Positions 1 through 7,033 of a stretch of 47,217 nt of DNA are shown one piece after another. How positions within the stretch are numbered: position 1 is the first letter of the stretch; every line of letters starts with the position of its first letter. The notes beneath the pieces were generated by a model. That model ran no database searches and was not told where the DNA came from. It worked only from the letters and a program-made list of their open reading frames with translations. A program made the translations under genes and the position numbers. Source of the stretch: Myxococcales bacterium (GTDB lineage: Bacteria; Myxococcota; B64-G9); contig JAAZNF010000069.1 of NCBI GenBank assembly GCA_012798435.1, positions 1 through 47,217 of the forward strand, given 5' to 3'.

Positions 1-401
1 AGCATCGCCGCGAAGAGCAGGTTCGACTGGAGCAGCGAAAGACCCACCAGCCGTGGTCGGGCCTGCTGGATCTTCTCGGCGGCGAGGTCCGCGAACCCCT
101 CCAGCCGGGCCAGGGTGAGCCGGTCCGGCCGGCCTTTGAGCAGGCGCTCGAGGTAGGCCGGGTCGTCGCCCCACACCCCTTTCGCGTACAGGGATTCGAG
201 CGAGGTCTGGTCATACGTCCAGTGATAGAGGTCCCGGTCGAGCTGGTAGTAGAGCCGCGAGAGGTTGACGGAGCCGGTGCCCAGGCCCTCTCTCCTCAGC
301 GCCGCCACCAGGTAGGCCACGCCCAGGCTGTCGAAGCGGTGCGGGTGACCGATGCATGGCGGCAAGACGAGCAATAGGTCCTGACTATCCCCGTGAATCA
401 T
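1..401 (-). CDS. Cobalamin-binding-type radical SAM protein, N-terminal part (cut by window edge)
   Basis: The leftward frame opens at an ATG at 401 and is still open at base 1, so about 133 N-terminal residues are seen. It begins MIHGDSQDLLLVLPPCIGHP and continues with FDSLGVAYLVAALRREG and RPRLVGLSLLQSN. This is the Rossmann-like N-terminus typical of B12-binding radical SAM proteins: a first strand ending in PP, then a helix that 'walks' a list of structures. The radical SAM CxxxCxxC motif would lie outside the window, so its presence is inferred. It lies 105 bp after the second nitrogenase-like gene, on the same strand, and probably belongs to the same cluster. No strong Shine-Dalgarno sequence precedes the ATG. 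Confidence 0.75.
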   Translation of the reverse strand, partial: MIHGDSQDLLLVLPPCIGHPHRFDSLGVAYLVAALRREGLGTGSVNLSRLYYQLDRDLYHWTYDQTSLESLYAKGVWGDDPAYLERLLKGRPDRLTLARLEGFADLAAEKIQQARPRLVGLSLLQSNLLFAAM

Positions 402-450
402 CAGGCTAGGCTTATCGGCAGGTACTTCACCCGTCAATTCTTTTTACTCG

Positions 451-471
451 AAAACCTCCCGGCTCCGCCGG
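451..471 (-). terminator. Weak intrinsic-terminator-like hairpin after the nitrogenase-like genes
   Basis: Read leftward, CCGGC-GGA-GCCGG (459-471) is followed by GAGGTTTT (to 451). The stem is only 5 bp and the T-run only four bases, so this is a weak candidate. It lies 36 bp past the stop of the 440-aa gene. A TTGACG (432-437) follows it, but the best -10 (TAAGCC, 409-414) is poor and would give an almost leaderless transcript. Whether the next gene is separately transcribed is therefore undecided. Confidence 0.25.
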
Positions 472-506
472 TCGACGCCTCCTACCTGAGTTTCAACAGC
501 GCCCCG

Positions 507-1829
507 CTACCCGGCGGCGACCTCCAGCAGGCGTTTGGCCAGCGCCCGCAATCCGGAGAATCCAAGTACGGGCGCGGGTTCGCTCGGGTGCCAGCGGTTG
601 GAAGGAAAGCCGAGCTCCATCCACGCGGCGCCCTCGCGGATGCGCGGTGGCAACCACAGGTCCGGCCCCACGATGAAATCGACTCCGCCACGCCGGCCGA
701 ACACCATCTCGAAGGCCCGCTCCAGCTCCGTGTAACCGGGGTTTTCAAGGATGACCGGGGGCGAATCGACGCCACTGGTGCGAAGCTCTGCCTGCAGCGC
801 CTTCCTCCCGCCCAGGGTCTCGTCGAGCAACACCGCCAGCGGGACTCGTACGCCCAGTTCGGGGAGCAGGCAGCACAGCCCCGCCGCCAGCGGCGTGTCG
901 GCCAACACCAGTGCGCGCTTGCCTGCAAGCTCCCGGCGAGCCCGACGCAGAACCGGCTGGAGCCGCGCGCGTTCTTCTCGCACGAAGCGCCGCGCCCGAT
1001 CTTCGCCGGCTCCGGCGGCCTGCGCCGCGGTCAGCACGAACGATTCGGTGTGCGCCGTCCCCACCGGGAGCGCCGTCGGCAGGACCGGCCGTCTGCCCCA
1101 ATGCCCGTGCGCGACCGCTCGCGCCGGCGCTGGTGACCCCGCGGCCAGTGGCTCATCCAGCAGATAGGGAAGCCGCAAGATGGCCGCCGAACCGGCGAGT
1201 TCCAGAAGCTTTGCGAGAGGCGCGCCCGAGAAGAACACCGGGCCCGGCTCCGCCCCGGCGCCCTTCAGCAAGCGGCGCAACTCGTCGAGGTCCGCCTGCT
1301 GATCCGATTCGTAGCGGTGGAACCAGTGGCCCACGATGCCGACGCTGCGTCCTCTCGCCGGCGAGCGCTTCCAGTCCACCAGATCGAGCACCGCCCGCTG
1401 CGCCGCGCCGTAGCCCGCGTACATGTCTCTGTCCCAGCCGGCGCTCGGGAGCAACACCACCGGGCATCCGGCGCGCCGTCGGATACGCGCGAGGGCGGGC
1501 CGAAGGTCCGCGCTGAGGAGCTCCGCCGCCGCCGAGGTGGCGACGAAGATGATCCCCACCTGGCCTCTCCGGCTCACCGTCTCCAGGGTGATGTTCTCGA
1601 GCCGGTCGAGCGGCCCGCCGATGGCCTCGCGCTCGCCGATGTCGGCCCACACCATCTTGCTGCCCGCCTCGCGAAATCTGTCGTGCTGGGCGATCTGGCG
1701 CTGGGCCTTGGGTTTGCAGCCGACGCCGGTGAACAGGATGTCTAATGCGTCGGGGATGGCGTGCGCGGCCAAAAACGAGCCGAACAGCGCGCGTTGGTTC
1801 ATCAACGGTATTTCGAACTTTGAACTCAT
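507..1829 (-). CDS. Nitrogenase component 1-like protein, single conserved Cys (NifK/BchB-like partner)
   Basis: 440 aa. The start ATG overlaps the stop of the preceding gene as ATGA (1826-1829), so translation is coupled. The fold is that of nitrogenase/oxidoreductase component 1. After an N-terminal helix comes LFTGVGCKPKAQRQ, where C38 sits in the place of the HGxxGC P-cluster cysteine. Then follow repeated Rossmann-like blocks (GQVGIIFVATS, GRSVGIVGHWFH, GKRALVLADTPLAAGLCCLL) and a C-terminal segment with GFPSNRW and APVLGFSGL, as in NifD/K and BchN/B. The other two cluster cysteines of NifK are not seen; the strand that normally ends in TC reads VATSAAAE. The reaction is unknown. It most likely forms a heterodimer with its neighbour, in the manner of dark protochlorophyllide reductase NB. 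Family assignment is by pattern and not by a search. Confidence 0.7.
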   Translation of the reverse strand: MSSKFEIPLMNQRALFGSFLAAHAIPDALDILFTGVGCKPKAQRQIAQHDRFREAGSKMVWADIGEREAIGGPLDRLENITLETVSRRGQVGIIFVATSAAAELLSADLRPALARIRRRAGCPVVLLPSAGWDRDMYAGYGAAQRAVLDLVDWKRSPARGRSVGIVGHWFHRYESDQQADLDELRRLLKGAGAEPGPVFFSGAPLAKLLELAGSAAILRLPYLLDEPLAAGSPAPARAVAHGHWGRRPVLPTALPVGTAHTESFVLTAAQAAGAGEDRARRFVREERARLQPVLRRARRELAGKRALVLADTPLAAGLCCLLPELGVRVPLAVLLDETLGGRKALQAELRTSGVDSPPVILENPGYTELERAFEMVFGRRGGVDFIVGPDLWLPPRIREGAAWMELGFPSNRWHPSEPAPVLGFSGLRALAKRLLEVAAG

Positions 1830-3139
1830 GCTTTCTTTCTGGTGAAGGCAACGGCCGAGTTCGAGATCGCGCGCTCGATCTCGCGGCAGCTCGGCGCGAC
1901 GCCGCCCAGGCCGAGATGCAGCGCCGCCCGGGTGATCATGGGCGTGTGCGCCGCGCCCGCCTCGTCTCGAAGCGACTCGTCGCAGAACACGGCGTCGAAC
2001 CTGCCCTTTTTCAGGGCCACCGCGAGCGACAACCGGTCCGGCAGGCAGGCAAAGGGCCTCGAGATCCCGTATCGCTGAAGGAGACGCCGGATCTGCTCTT
2101 GCCGCTCGCTCTCCACGGCACCCTGGAAGAACAGGGTGATCTCGAAGCCGAGTTCCAGAAACAACGGCAGCGCCACCAACCCCCCGTAGGCCGAGGTGAA
2201 CGCCTCGAAATCCTTGCGCGAGCCGACATGGTACGCGAGCCGCCGGGCGTTCCCGCGCCAAAACCGCCGCACCGCGCGATGCGCCTCTTCCCGCAGGCGG
2301 TTGGCGATCTTTGTCTGACGCGACCGGCCGCGGGGCCACGCGAGCCAGCGCGGTCGGTCGCGCGATGGAGTCTCTTTCGCTCGCGGCGTCAGAGCGAGGC
2401 TCGATCCCAGCGCCCGGTAGAACTCCAGGCTGCGCGAGAGGCCCAGGGGCAGCGGCGCCTCCATCAGCGCAAGGCCCCGCTCCGCCCAGGCGGTGCCGGT
2501 GCGTGCGAAAAGCTCCCGGTCCGGGACGACCAGCAGCGGCCCTGCACGCAAGCATTCCCAGCGCGCGAAGTCCGAGGTGGGATCGAGCCGGCAAAGCTCG
2601 ACCCCCGCGCTCGCCAGCAGCCTCTGGCACTCGCCCCCGTCGTCCGGATAGCCCAGCAGCGCCACGCGGCGCGCCCGGCTCTTTGGCTTCCGGTTCGGCA
2701 GGTTCTCCCGCACGAGAAGCTCGCAAAAGCGGTCGATGAGCTCCGCCTGCCCCACCTTGCCGAAGGCCGCGCCCGAGAGCACGACGAGTTTTCCGCAGCC
2801 GGCGTGTCGGCGCGCGGCGGCATCGAGATCCTCGCCCATCATGCTGGCCACGCACCCCCCGAGGACGAACACCGTGCCTTGCTTTCCGCAGCGGCGTCGG
2901 GCCTCGGATACCGCGCGCCAAAGCTTCTCCCCCCCGCGCCCGGCCACGGCTTCGCGCTCGGTGAGGTTGGTGCACAAAAAGCGCCGGGGATCCACCACCC
3001 GCGAATCCCGGAACACCAGATTGGCGCAGTCCGGCTCGCTGTGCAGCACCACCGCAAAATCCCCGGCCGCGAACGACAGGAGCTGCGTCATCCCCTCGAT
3101 GAGGCAGCCCGGCTGAGAAAGATCGGTTCGCTCGCTCAT
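1826..3139 (-). CDS. Nitrogenase component 1-like protein with three cluster-type cysteines (NifD/BchN-like)
   Basis: 437 aa. ATG at 3139 follows GAGGCGGGG, 7 bp after the upstream gene. The N-terminus gives C12 (SQPGCLIEGM), C38 (VVLHSEPDCANL) and C96 (FVLGGCVASMMGEDL). The first two are 26 residues apart, as are the P-cluster ligands Cys62 and Cys88 of NifD. FLCTNLTEREAVAGRGGEKL matches the 'tdL.E.d.vfGGe.kL' block before the third cysteine, and MMGEDLDAAAR matches the GDDl block after it. A second half (ARRLAYHVGSRKDFEAF, LPLFLELGFEITLFFQG) keeps the repeated Rossmann architecture. A four-Cys [4Fe-4S] site made of three ligands here and C38 of the partner is inferred. No FeMo-cofactor Cys/His pair is recognised, so nitrogen fixation is not implied. 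Substrate unknown. Confidence 0.75.
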   Translation of the reverse strand: MSERTDLSQPGCLIEGMTQLLSFAAGDFAVVLHSEPDCANLVFRDSRVVDPRRFLCTNLTEREAVAGRGGEKLWRAVSEARRRCGKQGTVFVLGGCVASMMGEDLDAAARRHAGCGKLVVLSGAAFGKVGQAELIDRFCELLVRENLPNRKPKSRARRVALLGYPDDGGECQRLLASAGVELCRLDPTSDFARWECLRAGPLLVVPDRELFARTGTAWAERGLALMEAPLPLGLSRSLEFYRALGSSLALTPRAKETPSRDRPRWLAWPRGRSRQTKIANRLREEAHRAVRRFWRGNARRLAYHVGSRKDFEAFTSAYGGLVALPLFLELGFEITLFFQGAVESERQEQIRRLLQRYGISRPFACLPDRLSLAVALKKGRFDAVFCDESLRDEAGAAHTPMITRAALHLGLGGVAPSCREIERAISNSAVAFTRKKA

Positions 3140-3146
3140 CCCCGCC

Positions 3147-5441
3147 TCACAGCGGCCTGGGCCGCAACCCGGCCTGGAGCTGGTGGCGCCATAGACCCGG
3201 ACACAGGACGCGCGCGGCGCAGGTTTCGCACGCGGGGAGTGCCCGGGCAAGGCTCTCCAGCATCCGGCCAAAGTTCCGCTGGCTCCCGTGCGCAAACAAC
3301 ATCTCCAGATACCGCTTGCCTCCCCCCATCGGCACCCGGCGCGCAAGGCTTCCCAACAGGCATGGTGCCAGGTTGTGGAGCTGGATACGGGATGCGTCCA
3401 CCCCCAAGAGCAGGCGAGAGACCGCCTGTCGCACCGCGGCCGGCCGTGGAAAAACAAATCCCTCGCGCGCCGCCTCTCCGATCGGCAAGGGATACTGCAG
3501 ATTCACCGAGCGGCAGCCGAGCCGCAGCAAAGACCCGACCGTGGCGGGCAGCACGGAGAGGTTCTCCGGCAGCAGGACCACGTTACCCAGCAGCTCGACC
3601 CCGCTATTCGACAGCGCGCGGATCCCCCGCACGGCCTGCGCGAAGCTCCCTTCGACCCGGGTGAGCCGGTCGTGGCCTCCCGCCTCCGGCGCGAGCAACG
3701 TGACCACCGCGGCGTCGAGGCCCGACCGCCGCAGGCGCGCGGCGTAGGCCGGATAGGCGGCCCGGCGAGCGTTCGTCACCAGAGTCACACGCTTGAAACC
3801 AACCTGGCGAGCATATTCAATGAGCTGGGGGAGGTGCGGGTAGAGCGTGGGCTCGCCGCCGTCGATGTCGAGCTGGCGTATGCCCTCTCGCGCCGCGCGC
3901 TCGAGCTCGCGTCGCAGCCGATAGAGCGGCGCATCCCGGCGCGACAGGGTGCTGGTGCAGCAGAAGACGCAGCGCACGTTGCAGCGGTAGCTCGGGGCGA
4001 GCAGCAGCTTTGGCTCGCGCGATTCGTGGATGCGGCGCTCGAAATTCTCCCGGAACCGCAGCAGGTCGTCGGGCGAAAATTCGCGGGTGCGGACGAGGCT
4101 GCGTCGGGTGAACAGATCCCCGATCTCCATGTTCGCGGTGTCGCGCAGAAGATGCTTGCCCGCTTTGGCCGCCCGGTACAGCGGCGTGCCCGGCACGGGC
4201 GTGGCGAACTGGAGGCGGGGCTCGGCGCGGTAGCGCTCGGCCAGCTCGGCGAGCGCGAGCAGCGTCCGGTTGATCTGGGCGCGCCTCTCGCCGGGAAAGC
4301 CGATGATGCCGTGGACGCGGACACGCAGGCCCGCTTCGGCGAACCAGGCGGCGGCGTGCTGGACGTGCGAGAGCGAGAGCGTCTTTCGCACCAGACGCGA
4401 GCGCACCTCGTCGTCACCGGACTCGAGCGAGAGCGAGGGCGCCTGCATTCCTGCCGCGGCCAGGTCGCGGACGTCTTGCCGCCGCAAGCGATCGGCGCGA
4501 AAGCCGTTCGGCGCCTCCCAGGGGATGCGGCGGCGGCGCAGGCCGCGCGTGATGGCAGAAAAACGGCGCGGGTCGGCGTTCATGCAGTCGTCGAAAAAGA
4601 CGAGCCGCTCAGGCCGGTACTTTCGCCAGGAGTCCTCTGCTCTTTGCAACGTCGCCCGGGCCGAGGCGGCCCGGTAGCCGGGGAAGCCCTTGGCGCAGAA
4701 GGAGCAGGCGAAGGGGCAGCCGCGGCTGGAGAGCAGCGGCAAGAAGCGCCCGCCGCCCGGGAACTCGTGGATCAGATCGAGCTCGCCGGCGCGCATCTGG
4801 AAGGCGAAGAAACGCTCCATGTCGACGAGATGGAACGCCGGTGCGAGCGCGTCCAGATCCGTACAGAGCGGGCCGGGGAAGACCCCGCGCATGATGGCTC
4901 TTCCCTCGCGGTGGACGCAGCGGGGAAGATCCGAAAACGCCCGCCGTCCCGCAAGCGCCGCGAGCAGCGCAGGCAACGCCGACTCCCCTTCCCCGGTGCA
5001 CACCGCGAAGAGCTCCTTTGCGGCGCCGAGCGCCTTTAGCGGGTCGTACGGAAGATAGTCCAGCCCGCCGGCGTAGCAATCGGCGAGAACGAGCGGCAGG
5101 CGCGGGAAGCGGCGACGAAGCGCCCGAAAAAGGGCGGGCAGCTCGGTCCGCTCGATCCGGCCCGGATGGGCGAACATGGAGGCGGTGACGATGGCCACGT
5201 CGGGGACACCCTCGGCCTCGTCCACCAGGCGGCCGGCGGAGACGCCGAGCCGGACGCCGGCGTTCCCGACCCGGATTGGCGCTTCCCCCGGTCCCGCCAG
5301 GAAGGCGTCGAGCACGCGCACGTGCGCTCCGAGCCGTTCCAGGTGCCCGGCGGCGTAGAGCAAGCCCAGCGCGGCGAACGAGGGGTAGTTCACGAAGGCG
5401 CGCGGGAGGATGAGCGGCGGCTGGATCAGCAGGACCTCCAT
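3147..5441 (-). CDS. B12-binding protein with two radical SAM domains
   Basis: 764 aa. The start at 5441 (MEVLLIQPPLILPRAF) puts the cobalamin-binding fold right at the N-terminus; the frame is open further upstream, but that part has no recognisable domain. Residues 1-200 look like a B12-binding domain without an obvious DxHxxG. The first radical SAM module carries C242-x3-C246-x2-C249 (RGCPFACSFC) and the second C487-x3-C491-x2-C494 (YRCNVRCVFC), followed by DIDGGEPTLYPHL, the 'GGEP' SAM-binding strand. The tail C738-x2-C741-x5-C747-x-G-x-W could bind an auxiliary FeS cluster. Anaerobic radical chemistry such as methylation, rearrangement or cyclisation is expected from the family; the substrate is unknown. 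The next gene starts 7 bp downstream. Confidence 0.85.
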   Translation of the reverse strand: MEVLLIQPPLILPRAFVNYPSFAALGLLYAAGHLERLGAHVRVLDAFLAGPGEAPIRVGNAGVRLGVSAGRLVDEAEGVPDVAIVTASMFAHPGRIERTELPALFRALRRRFPRLPLVLADCYAGGLDYLPYDPLKALGAAKELFAVCTGEGESALPALLAALAGRRAFSDLPRCVHREGRAIMRGVFPGPLCTDLDALAPAFHLVDMERFFAFQMRAGELDLIHEFPGGGRFLPLLSSRGCPFACSFCAKGFPGYRAASARATLQRAEDSWRKYRPERLVFFDDCMNADPRRFSAITRGLRRRRIPWEAPNGFRADRLRRQDVRDLAAAGMQAPSLSLESGDDEVRSRLVRKTLSLSHVQHAAAWFAEAGLRVRVHGIIGFPGERRAQINRTLLALAELAERYRAEPRLQFATPVPGTPLYRAAKAGKHLLRDTANMEIGDLFTRRSLVRTREFSPDDLLRFRENFERRIHESREPKLLLAPSYRCNVRCVFCCTSTLSRRDAPLYRLRRELERAAREGIRQLDIDGGEPTLYPHLPQLIEYARQVGFKRVTLVTNARRAAYPAYAARLRRSGLDAAVVTLLAPEAGGHDRLTRVEGSFAQAVRGIRALSNSGVELLGNVVLLPENLSVLPATVGSLLRLGCRSVNLQYPLPIGEAAREGFVFPRPAAVRQAVSRLLLGVDASRIQLHNLAPCLLGSLARRVPMGGGKRYLEMLFAHGSQRNFGRMLESLARALPACETCAARVLCPGLWRHQLQAGLRPRPL

Positions 5442-5553
5442 CCCACCCAGTCTGGTGCACGACCTCGACCCCGCTTCCTCGCCGCGCGCACGCCGGGCCG
5501 CGGGAGCCCGCGCGCTCGCGCGCCCCAAGGGGCCCTTTCCCATCGCATGAGAG

Positions 5554-6933
5554 TCAGCCGGCATGGCGCGCGACCTCCCGCAAGCGCTCGACGGCCTCGG
5601 CGATGGCACGGGACGAAAACGCCCGGGTCCGGTAGTGGGGAATCCCGGTACCGAAGTCGGCCCGGCGATAATCCCGGAACCGGCGCAGCGCCGGCCGCAC
5701 CCCGAATTCATTCGGGACCTCGAACATCGGCGAGCCGGGGTCGAGATCCATGGGACACACGGTGACACCCACCCCGGGCACTTCGCGGAGGCGCCGGATG
5801 AGCGTCTCCGTCTCGGCGATGTCGCATGCGCGCTCGAACGGCAACCCCGCCGAAAAGAAGACGTGCGCGCCGAGCCCACGGCTGCGTACCCGTCGCACCC
5901 GCTCGAGGAGGGCGTCGTTGGAAAAAGCGAACGACCGGTTGCGGCGCCGGATCCGTTCACTGCCGCACTCCGCCGAGATCACCAGGACCGAATCGGGGGT
6001 GAACGTCTTCTGAACCGCCTCCACGAAGGATTCGCTGGGGAGCGAAAAACAGTCGAACACCAGCCGATAACCGAGCCGCTTCTTTCGAACGCGCGCGAAC
6101 AGCTCGCGGTAGTACTCCCGGCGGGGCGACGGATCGAACGACACCCGCCAGGTCCGGGCCCCGAAGGCGTACGCCCTGGAAAGATCTCGTAACACCTTGG
6201 AGAGACTATAGAAATAAAATCCACGGCGGCCATCGAGCATCTCGCGGGTCCAGAAGGACGCGCCGCAAAAAGAACAACGGCCGGGGCACCCTCTTCCCGG
6301 GTTGTAGAAGAACGCCCGTGTGTAGCGGTGTGCCTCGCCCTGGGCGCTCGAGGTGTCGAAATCCGCATAGATGCACCGATGGAGGTACTCCCGGTGCGCC
6401 GGAAACAGCTCGAAACAGGCGTGGTCGAGGCCGTCCGCGAACCTTTCATCGACCGAGAATGCCCGCGGGTTCTCGACGACTCGGCCGCGGCGGCGCCAGG
6501 ACAGGTTGGGGATCTTGGACCAGTCGCGTTCGCCGCGTTCGATGGCGGCAAGAAGCAGCGCTGCCGGAACCTCGCCATCGCCCCGAACTACCCCATCGAT
6601 CTCCAAGACGTCCCTGAGAATCTCCCGGAAAAAGTACGATGCCGTGAATCCACCAATAATAACGGGTAGATGCGGGTATTTTTTCTTAATCTGCTTTACA
6701 AATTTTTTTACCGGGAGGGCCTGGCGAGTCCAGTGAAGATCCAGTAGCACCGCCTCGAAGTCGCCCGCGCACGACAGAATGCTTTCGCTCTCCTCGAGCC
6801 CCGCATGCCGTATCTCCACAGAATGCTTCGAACGTTGCAAGAACCCCGCTATGGAGAACAGGCCCATCGGCATGGCCATGATCTCGTTTCTGTCTTCGGT
6901 CCGGCTCGGAAGATGCGCGATGAGGCACCGCAT
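5554..6933 (-). CDS. B12-binding radical SAM protein
   Basis: 459 aa, first gene of the leftward cluster. Residues 1-190 are the cobalamin-binding-type domain (MRCLIAHLPSRTEDRNEIMA, then FEAVLLDLHWTR, LPVIIGGFTASYF and VVRGDGEVPAALLL). The radical SAM core follows, with C216-x3-C220-x2-C223 (GRGCPGRCSFCGAS), VLVISAECGSERIRRRNRSF and VCPMDLDPGSPMFE, as in magnesium-protoporphyrin cyclase (BchE)-like and related enzymes. The substrate cannot be told. The ATG at 6933 has only a weak ribosome site. Codons around 6650-6720 are unusually AT-rich (a lysine-rich KKFVKQIKKKYPH stretch) compared with the rest of the window, which may mark transfer. The gene diverges from the 7034 operon. Confidence 0.85.
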   Translation of the reverse strand: MRCLIAHLPSRTEDRNEIMAMPMGLFSIAGFLQRSKHSVEIRHAGLEESESILSCAGDFEAVLLDLHWTRQALPVKKFVKQIKKKYPHLPVIIGGFTASYFFREILRDVLEIDGVVRGDGEVPAALLLAAIERGERDWSKIPNLSWRRRGRVVENPRAFSVDERFADGLDHACFELFPAHREYLHRCIYADFDTSSAQGEAHRYTRAFFYNPGRGCPGRCSFCGASFWTREMLDGRRGFYFYSLSKVLRDLSRAYAFGARTWRVSFDPSPRREYYRELFARVRKKRLGYRLVFDCFSLPSESFVEAVQKTFTPDSVLVISAECGSERIRRRNRSFAFSNDALLERVRRVRSRGLGAHVFFSAGLPFERACDIAETETLIRRLREVPGVGVTVCPMDLDPGSPMFEVPNEFGVRPALRRFRDYRRADFGTGIPHYRTRAFSSRAIAEAVERLREVARHAG

Positions 6934-6984
6934 GCGGCCAACAAGCTACCACAACTGCCCGCCGGCCTGTAGCTCAATTGCCGT

Positions 6985-7014
6985 TTGACAGCCAAGCCGG
7001 ACAGCTTTTATATG
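6985..7014 (+). promoter_or_regulatory. Sigma-70-type promoter of the rightward glycan/radical SAM operon
   Basis: A perfect TTGACA (6985-6990) is followed after 17-18 bases by TTATAT/TATATG (7008-7014). Transcription would start near 7020, about 14 bases before the TTG start at 7034, leaving room for the GAGGA site at 7022-7026. The site lies in the 100-bp divergent gap. No comparably good promoter was found for the leftward gene starting at 6933. Confidence 0.55.
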
Positions 7015-7033
7015 GTGCCCCGAGGAATCCCGA

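Noticed and set aside
409-437. TTGACG and TAAGCC as a promoter for the left-edge gene
   Set aside because: The -10 matches poorly and transcription would begin at the start codon; kept only as a remark.
1830-2975. Long in-frame upstream extension of the 440-aa nitrogenase-like gene
   Set aside because: It is an Arg/Gly/Ala-rich read-through over the 437-aa gene in another frame; the true start is the ATGA overlap at 1829.
507-3139. True nitrogenase (nifDK)
   Set aside because: Subunits are short, most NifK cluster cysteines and FeMo-co ligands are missing, and no nifH, nifE, nifN or nifB is present.
5442-5960. Upstream in-frame extension of the double radical SAM gene
   Set aside because: It overlaps the preceding radical SAM gene and has no domain; the B12-binding fold starts right at MEVLL.
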